Positions 16,289 to 25,421 are shown, counted from the first letter of the stretch. The stretch is DNA of 42,146 bases from an uncultured Myxococcales bacterium (GCA_903857665.1 CAIOFV010000135.1:1-42146); one strand, 5' to 3'. A program made the numbers and translations. The notes: generated by a model from the sequence alone, not told the origin.

Positions 16289-18529
16289 ATGCATTTCCAC
16301 TTCCCGGTCATCATCATCGACGAGGACTTCCGTTCCGAAAACACGTCCGGCCTGGGCATCCGCTCGGTGGCCAAGGCCATCGAGGAGGAGGGCTTCGAGG
16401 TGCTGGGCGTGACGTCCTACGGCGACCTCAGTTCCTTCGCCCAGCAGCAGAGCCGCGGCTCGGCCTTCATCCTGTCGATCGACGACGAGGAACTGGTCAA
16501 CGAGGCTGAAAAGACCATCGCGGACCTGCGGGCGTTCGTGGAAGAAATCCGCTTCCGCAACAGCGACATCCCGATCTTCCTTTACGGGGAAACGCGCACC
16601 GCGCGCCACATCCCGAACGACGTGCTGAAGGAATTGCACGGCTTCATCCACATGTTCGAGGACACGCCCGAGTTCATCGCCCGCTACGTGGTGCGCGAGG
16701 CGCGGTCCTACCTGGACTCGCTGCCCCCGCCGTTCTTCCGGGCGCTGGTCCACTACGCCGCCGACAGTTCGTATTCGTGGCACTGCCCCGGCCACTCGGG
16801 CGGCGTCGCGTTCCTGAAGTCGCCGGTCGGCCAGATGTTCCACCAGTTCTTCGGCGAAAACCTGCTGCGCGCCGACGTCTGCAACGCGGTCGAGGAACTG
16901 GGCCAGTTGCTGGACCACACCGGCCCGGTCGCCGCGTCGGAACGCAACGCCGCGCGCATCTTCAACGTCGACCACCTGCTGTTCGTCACCAACGGCACGT
17001 CCACGTCCAACAAGATCGTCTGGCATTCGACCGTGGCGCCCGGCGACATCGTGGTGGTGGACCGCAACTGCCACAAGTCGATCCTGCACGCCATCATCAT
17101 GACGGGCGCGGTGCCCGTGTTCCTGATGCCCACCCGCAACAACTTCGGGATCATCGGGCCGATCCCGCGCGAGGAGTTCGAGTGGGAGAACATCCAGCGC
17201 AAGATCATGGCGAACCCGTTCGCCCGCGAGGTGCTGGAAAAGAACCCCGACGCGAAGCCGCGCGTGCTGACCATCACCCAGAGCACCTATGACGGCATCC
17301 TGTACAACGTCGAAGACATCAAGGACATGCTGGACGGGCACATCGACACGCTGCACTTCGACGAGGCGTGGCTGCCCCACGCCACCTTCCACAAGTTCTA
17401 CAAGGGCTTCCACGCCATCGGCAAGAGCAGCCGTCGGTGCAGCCAGTCCATGGTCTTTTCCACGCAGTCCACCCACAAGCTGCTGGCGGGCCTGTCGCAG
17501 GCGTCGCAGATCCTGGCCCAGGATTCCGAATCGCGGAAGCTGGACCGGGACGTGTTCAACGAGGCGTTCCTGATGCACACCTCCACGTCGCCGCAGTACG
17601 CGATCATCGCGTCGTGCGACGTCGCGGCGGCGATGATGGAGCAGCCCGGCGGCAAGGCGCTGGTCGAGGAATCCATCAACGAAGCCCTGGATTTCCGGCG
17701 CGCCATGCGCAAGGTCGATGCCGAGTGGGGCGCGGACTGGTGGTTCAAGGTCTGGGGGCCGGAAGAGCTGGAGGATGAAGGCGTCGGCGACCGCGAGGAC
17801 TGGGTGCTGCGGGACGGGGAGCGGTGGCACGGGTTCGGCAAACTGGCCAAGGGCTTCAACATGCTGGACCCGATCAAGGCGACCGTCGTCACGCCCGGCC
17901 TGGACGTGGACGGCGACTTCGCCGACTGGGGCATCCCGGCGTCCATCGTCACCAAGTACCTGGCCGAGCACGGCGTCATCGTCGAAAAGACTGGCCTGTA
18001 CTCGTTCTTCATCATGTTCACGATCGGCATCACCAAGGGCCGATGGAACACGCTGATGTCGGAGTTGCAGCAGTTCAAGGACCACTACGACCGCAACCAG
18101 CCGCTGTGGAAGGTGATGCCCGACTTCGTGGCCGCGCACGCGATGTACGAGCGCGTCGGCCTGAAGGACCTGTGCACGCAGATCCACGAGGTCTACAAGG
18201 CCAACGACGTGGCGCGCCTGACCACGGAAATGTATCTTTCCGAGATGGTCCCGGCCATGAAGCCCGCGGAGGCCTTCGCACGCATGGCGCACCGCGAAAT
18301 CGATCGCGTGCCGATCGACGACCTGGAAGGGCGCGTGACGGCCGTGCTGCTGACGCCGTACCCCCCGGGCATCCCGCTGCTGATCCCGGGCGAGCGCTTC
18401 AATTCGACCATCGTGCGCTACCTGCAGTTCGCCCGGTCGTTCAACGGCCGCTTCCCGGGGTTCGAAACCGACATCCACGGCCTGGTCAAGGAGCACGCCG
18501 GGTACTTCATCGACTGCGTGCCGAGCTAG
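16289..18529 (+). CDS. PLP-dependent Orn/Lys/Arg decarboxylase (arginine or lysine type)
   Basis: 746 residues, the length of the fold-III-like inducible amino-acid decarboxylases (AdiA, LdcI, SpeC families). The N-terminal wing domain (about 1-125) reads FPVIIIDEDF and continues to a SIDDEE segment. The PLP core has SWHCPGHSGG, TNGTSTSNK, HFDEAW and the Schiff-base lysine in STQSTHKLLAG (K397). The C-terminal domain has LLTPYPPGIPLLIPGERF. Product is a polyamine (agmatine, cadaverine or putrescine) plus CO2, used in acid resistance or polyamine supply. The overall sequence feels closest to arginine/lysine enzymes, but substrate cannot be fixed by eye. ATG start with AGGAG about 11 bases upstream. 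The Cys-rich lipoprotein gene begins 13 bases after its stop. No antiporter gene is adjacent. Confidence 0.92.
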   Translation: MHFHFPVIIIDEDFRSENTSGLGIRSVAKAIEEEGFEVLGVTSYGDLSSFAQQQSRGSAFILSIDDEELVNEAEKTIADLRAFVEEIRFRNSDIPIFLYGETRTARHIPNDVLKELHGFIHMFEDTPEFIARYVVREARSYLDSLPPPFFRALVHYAADSSYSWHCPGHSGGVAFLKSPVGQMFHQFFGENLLRADVCNAVEELGQLLDHTGPVAASERNAARIFNVDHLLFVTNGTSTSNKIVWHSTVAPGDIVVVDRNCHKSILHAIIMTGAVPVFLMPTRNNFGIIGPIPREEFEWENIQRKIMANPFAREVLEKNPDAKPRVLTITQSTYDGILYNVEDIKDMLDGHIDTLHFDEAWLPHATFHKFYKGFHAIGKSSRRCSQSMVFSTQSTHKLLAGLSQASQILAQDSESRKLDRDVFNEAFLMHTSTSPQYAIIASCDVAAAMMEQPGGKALVEESINEALDFRRAMRKVDAEWGADWWFKVWGPEELEDEGVGDREDWVLRDGERWHGFGKLAKGFNMLDPIKATVVTPGLDVDGDFADWGIPASIVTKYLAEHGVIVEKTGLYSFFIMFTIGITKGRWNTLMSELQQFKDHYDRNQPLWKVMPDFVAAHAMYERVGLKDLCTQIHEVYKANDVARLTTEMYLSEMVPAMKPAEAFARMAHREIDRVPIDDLEGRVTAVLLTPYPPGIPLLIPGERFNSTIVRYLQFARSFNGRFPGFETDIHGLVKEHAGYFIDCVPS

Positions 18530-18542
18530 GAGGGAGGAGGCG

Positions 18543-19043
18543 ATGGCAATCCACCGGCTTGCCCTGGCGTGCGCGGCATCGGTGATGGTGCTGGGGTGCC
18601 TGCCGCCGCTGACGACGTCCACCTCGGGATCCGACAGCGATCCGTGCTCGGGCAAGGCCCGGGCGTGCGGCTCGCAGAGCGGGAGCTGCTACTCGTGCAG
18701 CGCCACGGGCACATACTGCGGCGCGGCCTGCACGAAAAACGGGACCACCTATCCCTGGTGCTGCTACAGCACCCCGCAGACGGGCTACACCACGGGCGTC
18801 ACCACCACCACCGGAACCGACACGAACCCCGGGTACGGCTGCACCGGCGGCCAGCTGGAATGCTCGCAGCCCGTCGGGTCCTGCGGGATCCAGTCCTGCA
18901 CCTGCTACTACGCCAACTCCCACGGCGACGTCTGCACGGCCTGGTACCGCGTCGGCACGTCCTACTTCGACTGCGCGCACTGCGGCTCGGACTACGTGAA
19001 TTGCGACGCGGCCGCACAGGGCGCCGCGCAGGCGTGCCTCTGA
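18543..19043 (+). CDS. Small Cys-rich lipoprotein
   Basis: 166 residues. A lipoprotein signal ends MVLGC (C19). The mature part is rich in Cys (about 20), Gly, Thr, Tyr and Ser, with many paired cysteines (for example CYSC, WCCY, CTCYY), a central Thr-rich spacer and no long hydrophobic segment. It must be exported and disulfide-bonded. GGAGGGAGGAGG directly precedes the ATG and overlaps the end of the decarboxylase region, so it is almost certainly in the same transcript. No domain is recognised. The coupling to a decarboxylase may be only transcriptional. Confidence 0.8.
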   Translation: MAIHRLALACAASVMVLGCLPPLTTSTSGSDSDPCSGKARACGSQSGSCYSCSATGTYCGAACTKNGTTYPWCCYSTPQTGYTTGVTTTTGTDTNPGYGCTGGQLECSQPVGSCGIQSCTCYYANSHGDVCTAWYRVGTSYFDCAHCGSDYVNCDAAAQGAAQACL

Positions 19044-19070
19044 CTTCCCCGGCGCATTGTCCACGATCGA

Positions 19071-20252
19071 TTACGGCGTTGCCGTAGCCCAGACCGGCAG
19101 GTGGTCCGACAGGGTAGCCCAGCGGTCCACGCTCCCGATCCCCGGGTACGAAAATGTCACGTCGTGCCCGAAGATCAGGTCCAGCACGAAGCCGTCGCCC
19201 GGCGAGGTGACCCGCTGGTCCCCGGGAAGGGACGCGTGTGCATCGATGAAGCCGCGCGAGGTCAGTTCCGGCACGGTCGGGTCCAGCGGCGTTTCGGACT
19301 GCCCCTGGACGTCCGCGAAGTACAGGCCGGTGTTCATGTCGCCGCCGATCACGGAGGGCAGCGCCTGGGCCCGCGCGGCGGTGGCGGCCTCGGCGGCCTG
19401 CGCGGTCCGCTCGGTGCCGTCCCCGCCGGACTCCAAGTGCACCGACACCGCGTGCAGCACCGCGGCGTCCCCCACCTTCACGTCGGCGATCACCGAGGTC
19501 CGCCCGCCCAGGCGCGGCTGGTCGGGGTTCGGGAAGTCGGGCGCCCGGTACCAGGACAGCTGGCGGGCGAACCGCATCGACTGGACGTTGCCCAGCGGGT
19601 AGCGGGACAGCATCGCGTCGCCGTGCTCGCACAGCGCCGTCTGGGTCCCCGCGCCCGCGTCGTTGGCCAGCTCCACGAACTCCACCGCGAACACGTAGTA
19701 CATGCCCAGCGCCTCGGCCAGGTCCCGGGCGACGTTCTTCCGGCCGGTGCGCTCGCAGCCGCGGTCCAGCTCGCTGGCGAGGATCAGGTCGGGAAGGGGC
19801 TCGGGGGCAGTGCCCGCCTGGATCTCCTTGAAGCGTTCCAGGATCCCCGCCAGCTGGGGGCCCTCCGCGAGGTTGTAGGCCCAGATCACCAGCGAATCCT
19901 TCGGGCCCGCCATCCCTCCCTTCGTGAAGTCCGCGCCCTCCATCCGGCAGTGGATGGTCGTCTTGTCCGGAGCCTTCAGCGGGTCGGCCGCCTCGTCGCA
20001 CAGGAAGCCCTGGACCGTGGCCGGCACGATCGTCCAGGGGAACTCCTGGAACGCCGGTGGCGACGGCACCTCCGGCGCGTCGGGCACGTCGCTGGTCGGG
20101 GCGTCCGGCAGGGTGTCGATGGACGTGTCGGTCGGCGCATCGGTGGCCGGCACGTCTCCCGGGCCCGGGTCCCCGGGGGCGTCGGCCGCGCCCTTCGTGG
20201 ACGTCGAGCAGGCGGCGGCCAGGATCAGGAGGGTCGCCAGCAACGCGCGCAT
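19071..20252 (-). CDS. Lipoprotein endonuclease/exonuclease/phosphatase family protein
   Basis: 393 residues. A lipoprotein signal ends LAAAC (C15), followed by an Asp/Pro/Thr-rich linker (about 22-64). From about 105 the EEP (DNase I/exonuclease III/sphingomyelinase) fold can be followed: VIWAYNLAEG, a SELDRG segment with the metal-binding Glu, AVSVHLES, GGDMNTG with the catalytic Asp-x-Asn, LDLIFG and terminal SDHLPVWA with the Asp-His pair. All expected metal and catalytic residues are present, so it should be an active Mg-dependent phosphodiesterase. Substrate could be DNA, phospholipid headgroups or phosphoinositides. Its lipid anchor puts it outside the cytoplasm, arguing for scavenging or predation rather than DNA repair. 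ATG start with AGGAGG 5 bases upstream. Divergent from the next gene. Confidence 0.86.
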   Translation of the reverse strand: MRALLATLLILAAACSTSTKGAADAPGDPGPGDVPATDAPTDTSIDTLPDAPTSDVPDAPEVPSPPAFQEFPWTIVPATVQGFLCDEAADPLKAPDKTTIHCRMEGADFTKGGMAGPKDSLVIWAYNLAEGPQLAGILERFKEIQAGTAPEPLPDLILASELDRGCERTGRKNVARDLAEALGMYYVFAVEFVELANDAGAGTQTALCEHGDAMLSRYPLGNVQSMRFARQLSWYRAPDFPNPDQPRLGGRTSVIADVKVGDAAVLHAVSVHLESGGDGTERTAQAAEAATAARAQALPSVIGGDMNTGLYFADVQGQSETPLDPTVPELTSRGFIDAHASLPGDQRVTSPGDGFVLDLIFGHDVTFSYPGIGSVDRWATLSDHLPVWATATP

Positions 20253-20428
20253 CGGGGTCCTCCTGGATCTTCGGGTTCACCCGGTCGATGCCTCGATGGT
20301 AGCCGATCGCGCGGGTTCCGGGGTTCCCCGCATCCTGCAGTCAACCGCAGTGGATCCGGCCGGTTTCGCCCTTGAATTCGACGGGCAGGGTGCCGCATGC
20401 TTGCCGGGCCCACCCGCGGAGCCCGGCC

Positions 20429-21877
20429 ATGCGACGATGCGCCCTGTGCGGCCTTGCGGCCCTGGCCATGGTGGGATGCAGTGGAGGGTCGGGCACGGAC
20501 CTGCCCGGCGCGGACGTGCCGGGCGTACCGGGCGACGTGGTACCCGACGTCCCGGACAGCCCCTCCAGCGGCGTGGTCATCGCGCCGGACTCCATCGTCT
20601 TTGCGCCGGTGACGTACGGCTGCATCTCGCTCTCCAACGACATCTGCGTGGTGAACACCGGCGAGGCGCCCGTGGACTGGACCGGCCTGTCCACCGCGGC
20701 CTGCGCCACGCCCGAGTTCCATGTCAAGGGCACCTTCCCGATCCAGGTGCCCCCCGGCGCCAAGGCGTGCGTGCCGGTCGCCTTCGTCCCCCAGGAGGTC
20801 GGGAACAAGACCTGCGATGCCGTGGTGACGGTCGGCCTCCCGGCAGAGCCCGCCGGCACCGTGCACCTGTCGGGCGAGGCGCTCCCGGGCGACGTGGTGA
20901 CCGACACGTTCACGCAGGTCTCCGGGCAGGCGCTGGACCTTCTGTTCGTGGTGGACGACTCGTCGGCCATGTGTCCGCAGGGGTCGGCACTGCGGAACGC
21001 CATCGCGAGCGTCGTGGCCGATTCCAACCTGGCCGCCGTGGACTTCCACGTCGGCGTCGTGTCCACCGATACCGACCCGGCGGTGCTGGGGCGCTTGAAC
21101 CGCGGGGACAGCCGGATCACGCCGCAGTGGCTGGTCAAGGGGCGGGATGATCTGTCCCTCCTGAAGTCCCTGGCGAACCTCGGGTGCGACGGGGCCGCGG
21201 TCGGCACGGAATCGGGCCTGGCCGCCGCCGCGGCCGCCGTGTCCCTTCCGCTGGTCGTCAACACCGGGGCGCCCTGCGCCACCGATTCCGACTGCAGGAA
21301 CAACATGGTGGTCTGCCCCAACCCGGCCTCGTGCGAACTGTTCTGCCGTTTCGGCACGTGCGGCGGATGGAACGCGGGCTTCCTGCGGGACGACGCCCAA
21401 CTGCTGATCATAGTGGTGTCCGCCAGGCCGGATCACGACCCGCGCCCGGTATCGGACTTCGTCACCGCCTTCCAGAGCATCAAGGGCGCGTACAACGTCG
21501 ACATGATGCACGTGAACGCGGTGATCCAGCCGGCAGGAGGGTGCACGGACGGCGCCGACACGCCCATCTCCGCCAACGATCGCTACCGGCAGGTCGTCGA
21601 ACAGACCAACGGCCTGCTGGCTTCGATGTGCCCCGCCGACTGGACGATTCCCATGTCCATCGGCGTGGCCGACTTCGCGCTGAAGGTGCAGTTCTTCCTG
21701 TCCCGACTGGCCGACCCCGCGACGGTGAAGGTCTCGGTCGAGGGCCAGGACTGCACCGATCACTGGAAGTACGACGCCCCTTCGAACTCCGTCATCCCCG
21801 ACCCGACCTCGTCGTGCATGCCGCAACCGGGGCAGTCGGTCGTCGTCACCTACAACACCCTGTGCCTCACCCACTGA
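20429..21877 (+). CDS. Lipoprotein with ASH-like and vWA-like domains
   Basis: 482 residues. A lipoprotein signal ends MVGC (C17) and a short DVPG linker follows (to about 45). Residues 50-150 resemble an ASH/SPD-2/Hydin-type Ig-like domain (a DSIVFAPVTYG opening, VVNTGEAPVDW, VPVAFVPQ), with added cysteines. From about 160 the segment LDLLFVVDDSSAM begins a von Willebrand A-like fold with a partial MIDAS (DxSxS read as DDSSA). A Cys-rich insertion lies near 285-320 (CATDSDCRNN and CRFGTCGG), and LLIIVVSARPDHDP fits the next vWA strand. Probable adhesive or scaffold role at the outer membrane, inferred from domains only. ATG start with GGAG 7 bases upstream; an earlier in-frame ATG at 20372 gives no signal peptide. 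Confidence 0.75.
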   Translation: MRRCALCGLAALAMVGCSGGSGTDLPGADVPGVPGDVVPDVPDSPSSGVVIAPDSIVFAPVTYGCISLSNDICVVNTGEAPVDWTGLSTAACATPEFHVKGTFPIQVPPGAKACVPVAFVPQEVGNKTCDAVVTVGLPAEPAGTVHLSGEALPGDVVTDTFTQVSGQALDLLFVVDDSSAMCPQGSALRNAIASVVADSNLAAVDFHVGVVSTDTDPAVLGRLNRGDSRITPQWLVKGRDDLSLLKSLANLGCDGAAVGTESGLAAAAAAVSLPLVVNTGAPCATDSDCRNNMVVCPNPASCELFCRFGTCGGWNAGFLRDDAQLLIIVVSARPDHDPRPVSDFVTAFQSIKGAYNVDMMHVNAVIQPAGGCTDGADTPISANDRYRQVVEQTNGLLASMCPADWTIPMSIGVADFALKVQFFLSRLADPATVKVSVEGQDCTDHWKYDAPSNSVIPDPTSSCMPQPGQSVVVTYNTLCLTH

Positions 21878-21969
21878 TCGCCCCCCCCAGGCCCGAGGAC
21901 CCTATTGCCCCGAGGGTTCCAGGTCGATGGTAGTCAAGCGAATGAATTGGCGAATGCCGGGAGGGGAGC

Positions 21970-22245
21970 ATGAGAAGCATCGGAGTCTTGGCGTCAGCGA
22001 TCGCCCTGGTCCTGTGTGGCTGCGAGGTTGGTGCCGGTGACGGGACCGTCCCGCCGGCGCAGGTCCGAATGGAGGCCTCCGCGCCCGTCGTCCAGCCGGT
22101 GCTGTCGCCGGAGGCCGCCCGCGAACCGGGCGTCGATCCGTCCGTGGTCCTGCCCGCGGTCGATACCCCGGTGGTCGTCGCGACGGGACCGACCGCGGGG
22201 CTGCAGTACGACGGTTCGATCGCCTTCCGGAGGGTGGTGAAATGA
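21970..22245 (+). CDS. Small predicted lipoprotein
   Basis: 91 residues. The signal peptide ends LVLCGC, with C18 (or C16) as the lipidated Cys. The mature chain is short, rich in Pro, Val and Ala, without cysteines or recognisable domain, and is probably largely disordered. GGGAGGGG precedes the ATG. Its TGA overlaps the ATG of the following gene (ATGA at 22242-22245), so the two are translationally coupled. Function unknown. Confidence 0.7.
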   Translation: MRSIGVLASAIALVLCGCEVGAGDGTVPPAQVRMEASAPVVQPVLSPEAAREPGVDPSVVLPAVDTPVVVATGPTAGLQYDGSIAFRRVVK

Positions 22246-22925
22246 AAACGCTGGCAATGACAGGATTGGCCCTGTTGATCCTGGGTTCGGCCGCCCGCGC
22301 GACGGCCGACGAGTGGGTGACGGTTTCGGCCCCGATCTTCCCGCAGGTGCTGGTGCTGTACGAACACGAAGGGGCGAACTTCCCGGCGACGATCGACGAG
22401 GAGGCGGCCGTCGCGCACGCGGCGGCGCTGAACTTCCAGTCGCTGCTGGTCGAGTGCCAGGCGGACTACCCGGGCATCACCCTGCTGGGCCCGGAAGACC
22501 CGCCGCTGACCCCCGAGCAGTTGACGGCCAACTTCGACCTCGTCGCCCAGTGCAGTTACGAAAAGCACACCGCGAAGCCCTACTGGATCCCCCAGTTGGT
22601 CGATGACGTGGACATCTGCGGAACCGAGCTGGGTTCCGAGTGGCGCCTGCCGACCGAGGAGGACATCGCGACGTTCACGGACGAGGACTTCGCGTTCCTG
22701 CAGGAAACGCTGACGACGGTGGCCGGCGGCGACTGGTGGGGCGGCTTCTACTTCTCGCTGCGGATCTTCGTACGTGCCAGCGACGGGAGCCTCGTGATGG
22801 GCGACCTGACGCCCGGCGCGGCGCCCCGGATCCAGCCCCTGCCATCGACCGTGAACGGCACGGCGACGTCCCACCTGGAAGGCGGCATCGTGCTGCGCTG
22901 CCTGCACGTCGCGTCTGCGGAATGA
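22242..22925 (+). CDS. Exported protein with DUF1566/Lcl-like C-terminus
   Basis: 227 residues. A signal peptide (about 1-23, ending ATA before DEW) suggests a soluble periplasmic or secreted protein. The C-terminal half contains WRLPTEEDIATF, a WWGGFYF aromatic block and a final VLRCLHV, which follow the order of the Lcl/DUF1566 and FGE-related fold (WRLPT ... W ... RC). The N-terminal half is not recognised. Four cysteines could form two disulfides. Start overlaps the stop of the 91-residue lipoprotein. Convergent with the next gene, with 19 bases between stops. The DUF1566 link is by eye and moderate. Confidence 0.68.
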   Translation: MKTLAMTGLALLILGSAARATADEWVTVSAPIFPQVLVLYEHEGANFPATIDEEAAVAHAAALNFQSLLVECQADYPGITLLGPEDPPLTPEQLTANFDLVAQCSYEKHTAKPYWIPQLVDDVDICGTELGSEWRLPTEEDIATFTDEDFAFLQETLTTVAGGDWWGGFYFSLRIFVRASDGSLVMGDLTPGAAPRIQPLPSTVNGTATSHLEGGIVLRCLHVASAE

Positions 22926-22944
22926 CTCCCCGAACCTTCCCGCG

Positions 22945-24288
22945 TCAGCCCCCGAGGCATCCCCCGGTACCGTTTGCCGGAGGCGCCGGCGGATGCAGCA
23001 TCGGGGGCGTGCACCCGAAGTCCAGCAGGTCCAGGAGGGCCGCCGAGTTGGCGTCCCGTGCGGTCAGGGCCGGGAGGTCGAAGACGGCCTCGATGAACCG
23101 GGTGATGGCCGTGTGGTCCTCGACCACGTGGGACACGAAGTTCGGTCGCGAGTAAGGCGAGATAACGACCAGCGGCACCCGGGGACCCAGCTCGGTGAAG
23201 TCCAGGTCCAGCGGGATGGGTCGGGGCACGCAGGCCAGCGGCGGCGGTACGTGGTCGGCAAACCCGCCGCACTCGTCGTAGGTCCACACGATGGCCAGCC
23301 GGGGCCACTGCGGGCTGGCGACGGCGTGGTCGTAGATCTGCCGGACCCAGGCCTCGCCCACCTGCAGGTCCGCGAACGGGTGGTCGTCCTGGTGGTCGTC
23401 GATCCCGTCCACGAACGCGACGTTCGGCAGGGTGCCCGCGTCGAGGGCCGCCAGGAAGTCGCCGAACCGCCCGACCCCCGCATGTTCCGCGCCCCACCCC
23501 AGCGTGCCACTGAGGGGACTCCCGTCGGAATACGCCATCCAGGTGAACCCGGCCTTCTCGATCGCCCCGAACAGCGACGGCGTCGTGTCGGATGGCATCG
23601 CGGAACCCGTGTCGCGGACGCCGTCGGCGGTGCCGAACAGCAGGAAGTCGCGATTCGGATAGGTGCCTGTCAACGTTGAGGCGAAGTGCCGATCGTCGAT
23701 CGCGAACGTGCGGGCGAGCCAGGTGTAGAACGGCAGATCGCCTTGGTCGTGGTAGCCCATGACGAAGTGGCCGTCGGTGCCGGTGGTCGTCGCCGCCGAC
23801 CGGACGAAGCCGTCCATGTCGCCGCTGTTGACCATCGCGTGCATGGCCGTCCAACCGTGTTCCGGATCGTAGTCGTCGCAGGTGGTGGTCGCGGGGGTTG
23901 GCGGTACGGCGACGTGGTTCAGGTCCCGGTTCTTGAAGTCCGCCGGGATCGCTTCCACCCCGGGCTGCCCCTGGTCGTGGAGCCTGCCGAGGATGTGGTC
24001 GAAGGACCGGTTTTCCTTCATCAGCACGATGACGTGGCGGATCGGGATGCGCGCCGGGACGTCGGCGGGCAGCCCCAGGGTGTCGTGCACCGTGGCGCCG
24101 GCGCCGAACTCGCAGGCCGCGCGTCGATCCGCCAGCGTGTCGGCCGGGAGGACGACGGGACACGCCACAGCAGGGTCCTCGGGGGTCGTGTTCCCGACCA
24201 GGCCCTCGGCCCACCAGGAAGGCATGCTGGTGCAGGCCAGGCCGGAGGTGGCAAGGACGGACAGCAGCGCGCAGTTTCGTGCGTTCAT
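22945..24288 (-). CDS. Phosphoesterase-family lipoprotein (phospholipase C / acid phosphatase type)
   Basis: 447 residues. The lipoprotein signal ends SGLAC (C19). The phosphoesterase family (PF04185-like, including AcpA and phospholipase C) is recognised by HVIVLMKENRSFDH (residues 85-98), which holds the Asn and Glu metal ligands and leads to the active-site region, then YDPEHGWT, VGEAWVRQIYD, VWTYDECGGFADHVPPP with the Asp-Glu pair, and VISPYSRPNFVSH with VVEDHTAITRFIE. Expected to hydrolyse phosphomonoesters or phospholipids outside the cytoplasm. ATG at 24288 lacks a strong ribosome binding site, but upstream in-frame codons give no signal peptide. It follows the helical-bundle sensor gene by 88 bases on the same strand. 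Confidence 0.88.
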   Translation of the reverse strand: MNARNCALLSVLATSGLACTSMPSWWAEGLVGNTTPEDPAVACPVVLPADTLADRRAACEFGAGATVHDTLGLPADVPARIPIRHVIVLMKENRSFDHILGRLHDQGQPGVEAIPADFKNRDLNHVAVPPTPATTTCDDYDPEHGWTAMHAMVNSGDMDGFVRSAATTTGTDGHFVMGYHDQGDLPFYTWLARTFAIDDRHFASTLTGTYPNRDFLLFGTADGVRDTGSAMPSDTTPSLFGAIEKAGFTWMAYSDGSPLSGTLGWGAEHAGVGRFGDFLAALDAGTLPNVAFVDGIDDHQDDHPFADLQVGEAWVRQIYDHAVASPQWPRLAIVWTYDECGGFADHVPPPLACVPRPIPLDLDFTELGPRVPLVVISPYSRPNFVSHVVEDHTAITRFIEAVFDLPALTARDANSAALLDLLDFGCTPPMLHPPAPPANGTGGCLGG

Positions 24289-24376
24289 GGGCGGAAGTGT
24301 GGGCGCCGACCCACCGCGGGTCAACCGACTCGGCCCGAACCTTCCTGCAGGACGAGAGGGCGGCGTGCAATCCGGC

Positions 24377-25315
24377 TCATCGCGGGGACACGGGCCGACC
24401 ATACGTCACGCCCCGAATCGGTTCGTCCAGGATTGCCTGTCGCAGCGCGTCCAGGGCGTCCAGGCAGACGACCATGGCCTTGCGCTTCTGGTTCAGGGAC
24501 AGGGCCAGCGATCGGACATTGGTGTTTTCGCGCGACAGCGCCAGGATCCGGGTCTTGAATCCGCCGTACTGGACGAAACTGGACGTGGCCGCTGCCAGGT
24601 CGGCGTCGCCCCGGAACGACGGCAATGCGGCGAGCTCGTCGAGATCCTTGCGAACCCGCGTCTCCTCGTCGGCCATCGCGGCCTCCAATCGGTCCATCTT
24701 CGCGTCGCTTTCCTCGGCGACATGGGGCGCCAGCAGGCCCTGGATCCGCAGGACCCCGAGCCGGGCCCCGAAGGCGAGGGGCATCACTCGCCTGGCGTCC
24801 GACGGGTCGGCGTGCCGCGCCAGCAGGCGGGACAGCGCGGCGTCCATTTCCGCGAGGGCGTCCGCCGCCGGGCCGAACAGCAGCGCGAAGGCCTTGAGAT
24901 TGGTGTTTTCCACGGCCAGGCGGAGCACCTCATCGTCGATGTGCCGGAGGTTTTCGAAGGTTTCGGAGAATCTGGCCAGCAGGTCCTGTTCGTGCGCGAT
25001 GCCGCCCTCCGCCAGCAACCCGGCCAGTTGCTGGCGTTCCCGATCGACGTCCGCGGCGGTCGCACGCGCCTGGTCCGCGAACGTTCGCGAATCCTCGTCG
25101 GTGGTCGCCAGCACGGCGCTCTTTTCGGCCTCCGAGGCCGATGCGATGGCGAGCTGCATCCGTTCCACGAGGTCGGCGCGACTGGCCTTCGCGGCCAGCA
25201 GCCGGGCCGGGTCGGCGCTCTCCTGGAAGTGCCAGGCTCCCAGGAAGATCACGGCCAGGACCGCCGCGCCGGCGCCCATCCACAGGATGTCCGTGATGAC
25301 GGGTCGGTTCTTCAT
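24377..25315 (-). CDS. Membrane-anchored helical-bundle sensor protein without a signalling domain
   Basis: 312 residues. One N-terminal membrane helix (about 8-30) anchors an almost wholly alpha-helical remainder rich in Ala, Leu, Glu, Asp and Arg. Two related segments, ENTNLKAFAL (about residues 140-150) and ENTNVRSLAL (about 270-280), resemble the Asn-Thr-Asn helix pattern of four-helix-bundle chemoreceptor (4HB_MCP-like) sensory domains. Only one membrane helix is visible, and there is no HAMP, methyl-accepting, kinase or cyclase domain. It may be a periplasmic ligand-binding or decoy receptor, or partner of a separate signalling protein. ATG start with GGGAGGG upstream. Possibly co-transcribed with the phosphoesterase lipoprotein. 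Confidence 0.68.
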   Translation of the reverse strand: MKNRPVITDILWMGAGAAVLAVIFLGAWHFQESADPARLLAAKASRADLVERMQLAIASASEAEKSAVLATTDEDSRTFADQARATAADVDRERQQLAGLLAEGGIAHEQDLLARFSETFENLRHIDDEVLRLAVENTNLKAFALLFGPAADALAEMDAALSRLLARHADPSDARRVMPLAFGARLGVLRIQGLLAPHVAEESDAKMDRLEAAMADEETRVRKDLDELAALPSFRGDADLAAATSSFVQYGGFKTRILALSRENTNVRSLALSLNQKRKAMVVCLDALDALRQAILDEPIRGVTYGRPVSPR

Positions 25316-25421
25316 GACGCCCTCCCCTTCGGGCATGCCGTTGCCTGGATTCAGAATAGGGCGCGTGCGCTCAGGAGGTTGCAAGGACGAAAGGGCGCGG
25401 CATCAAGGTTCCATAAGCACG

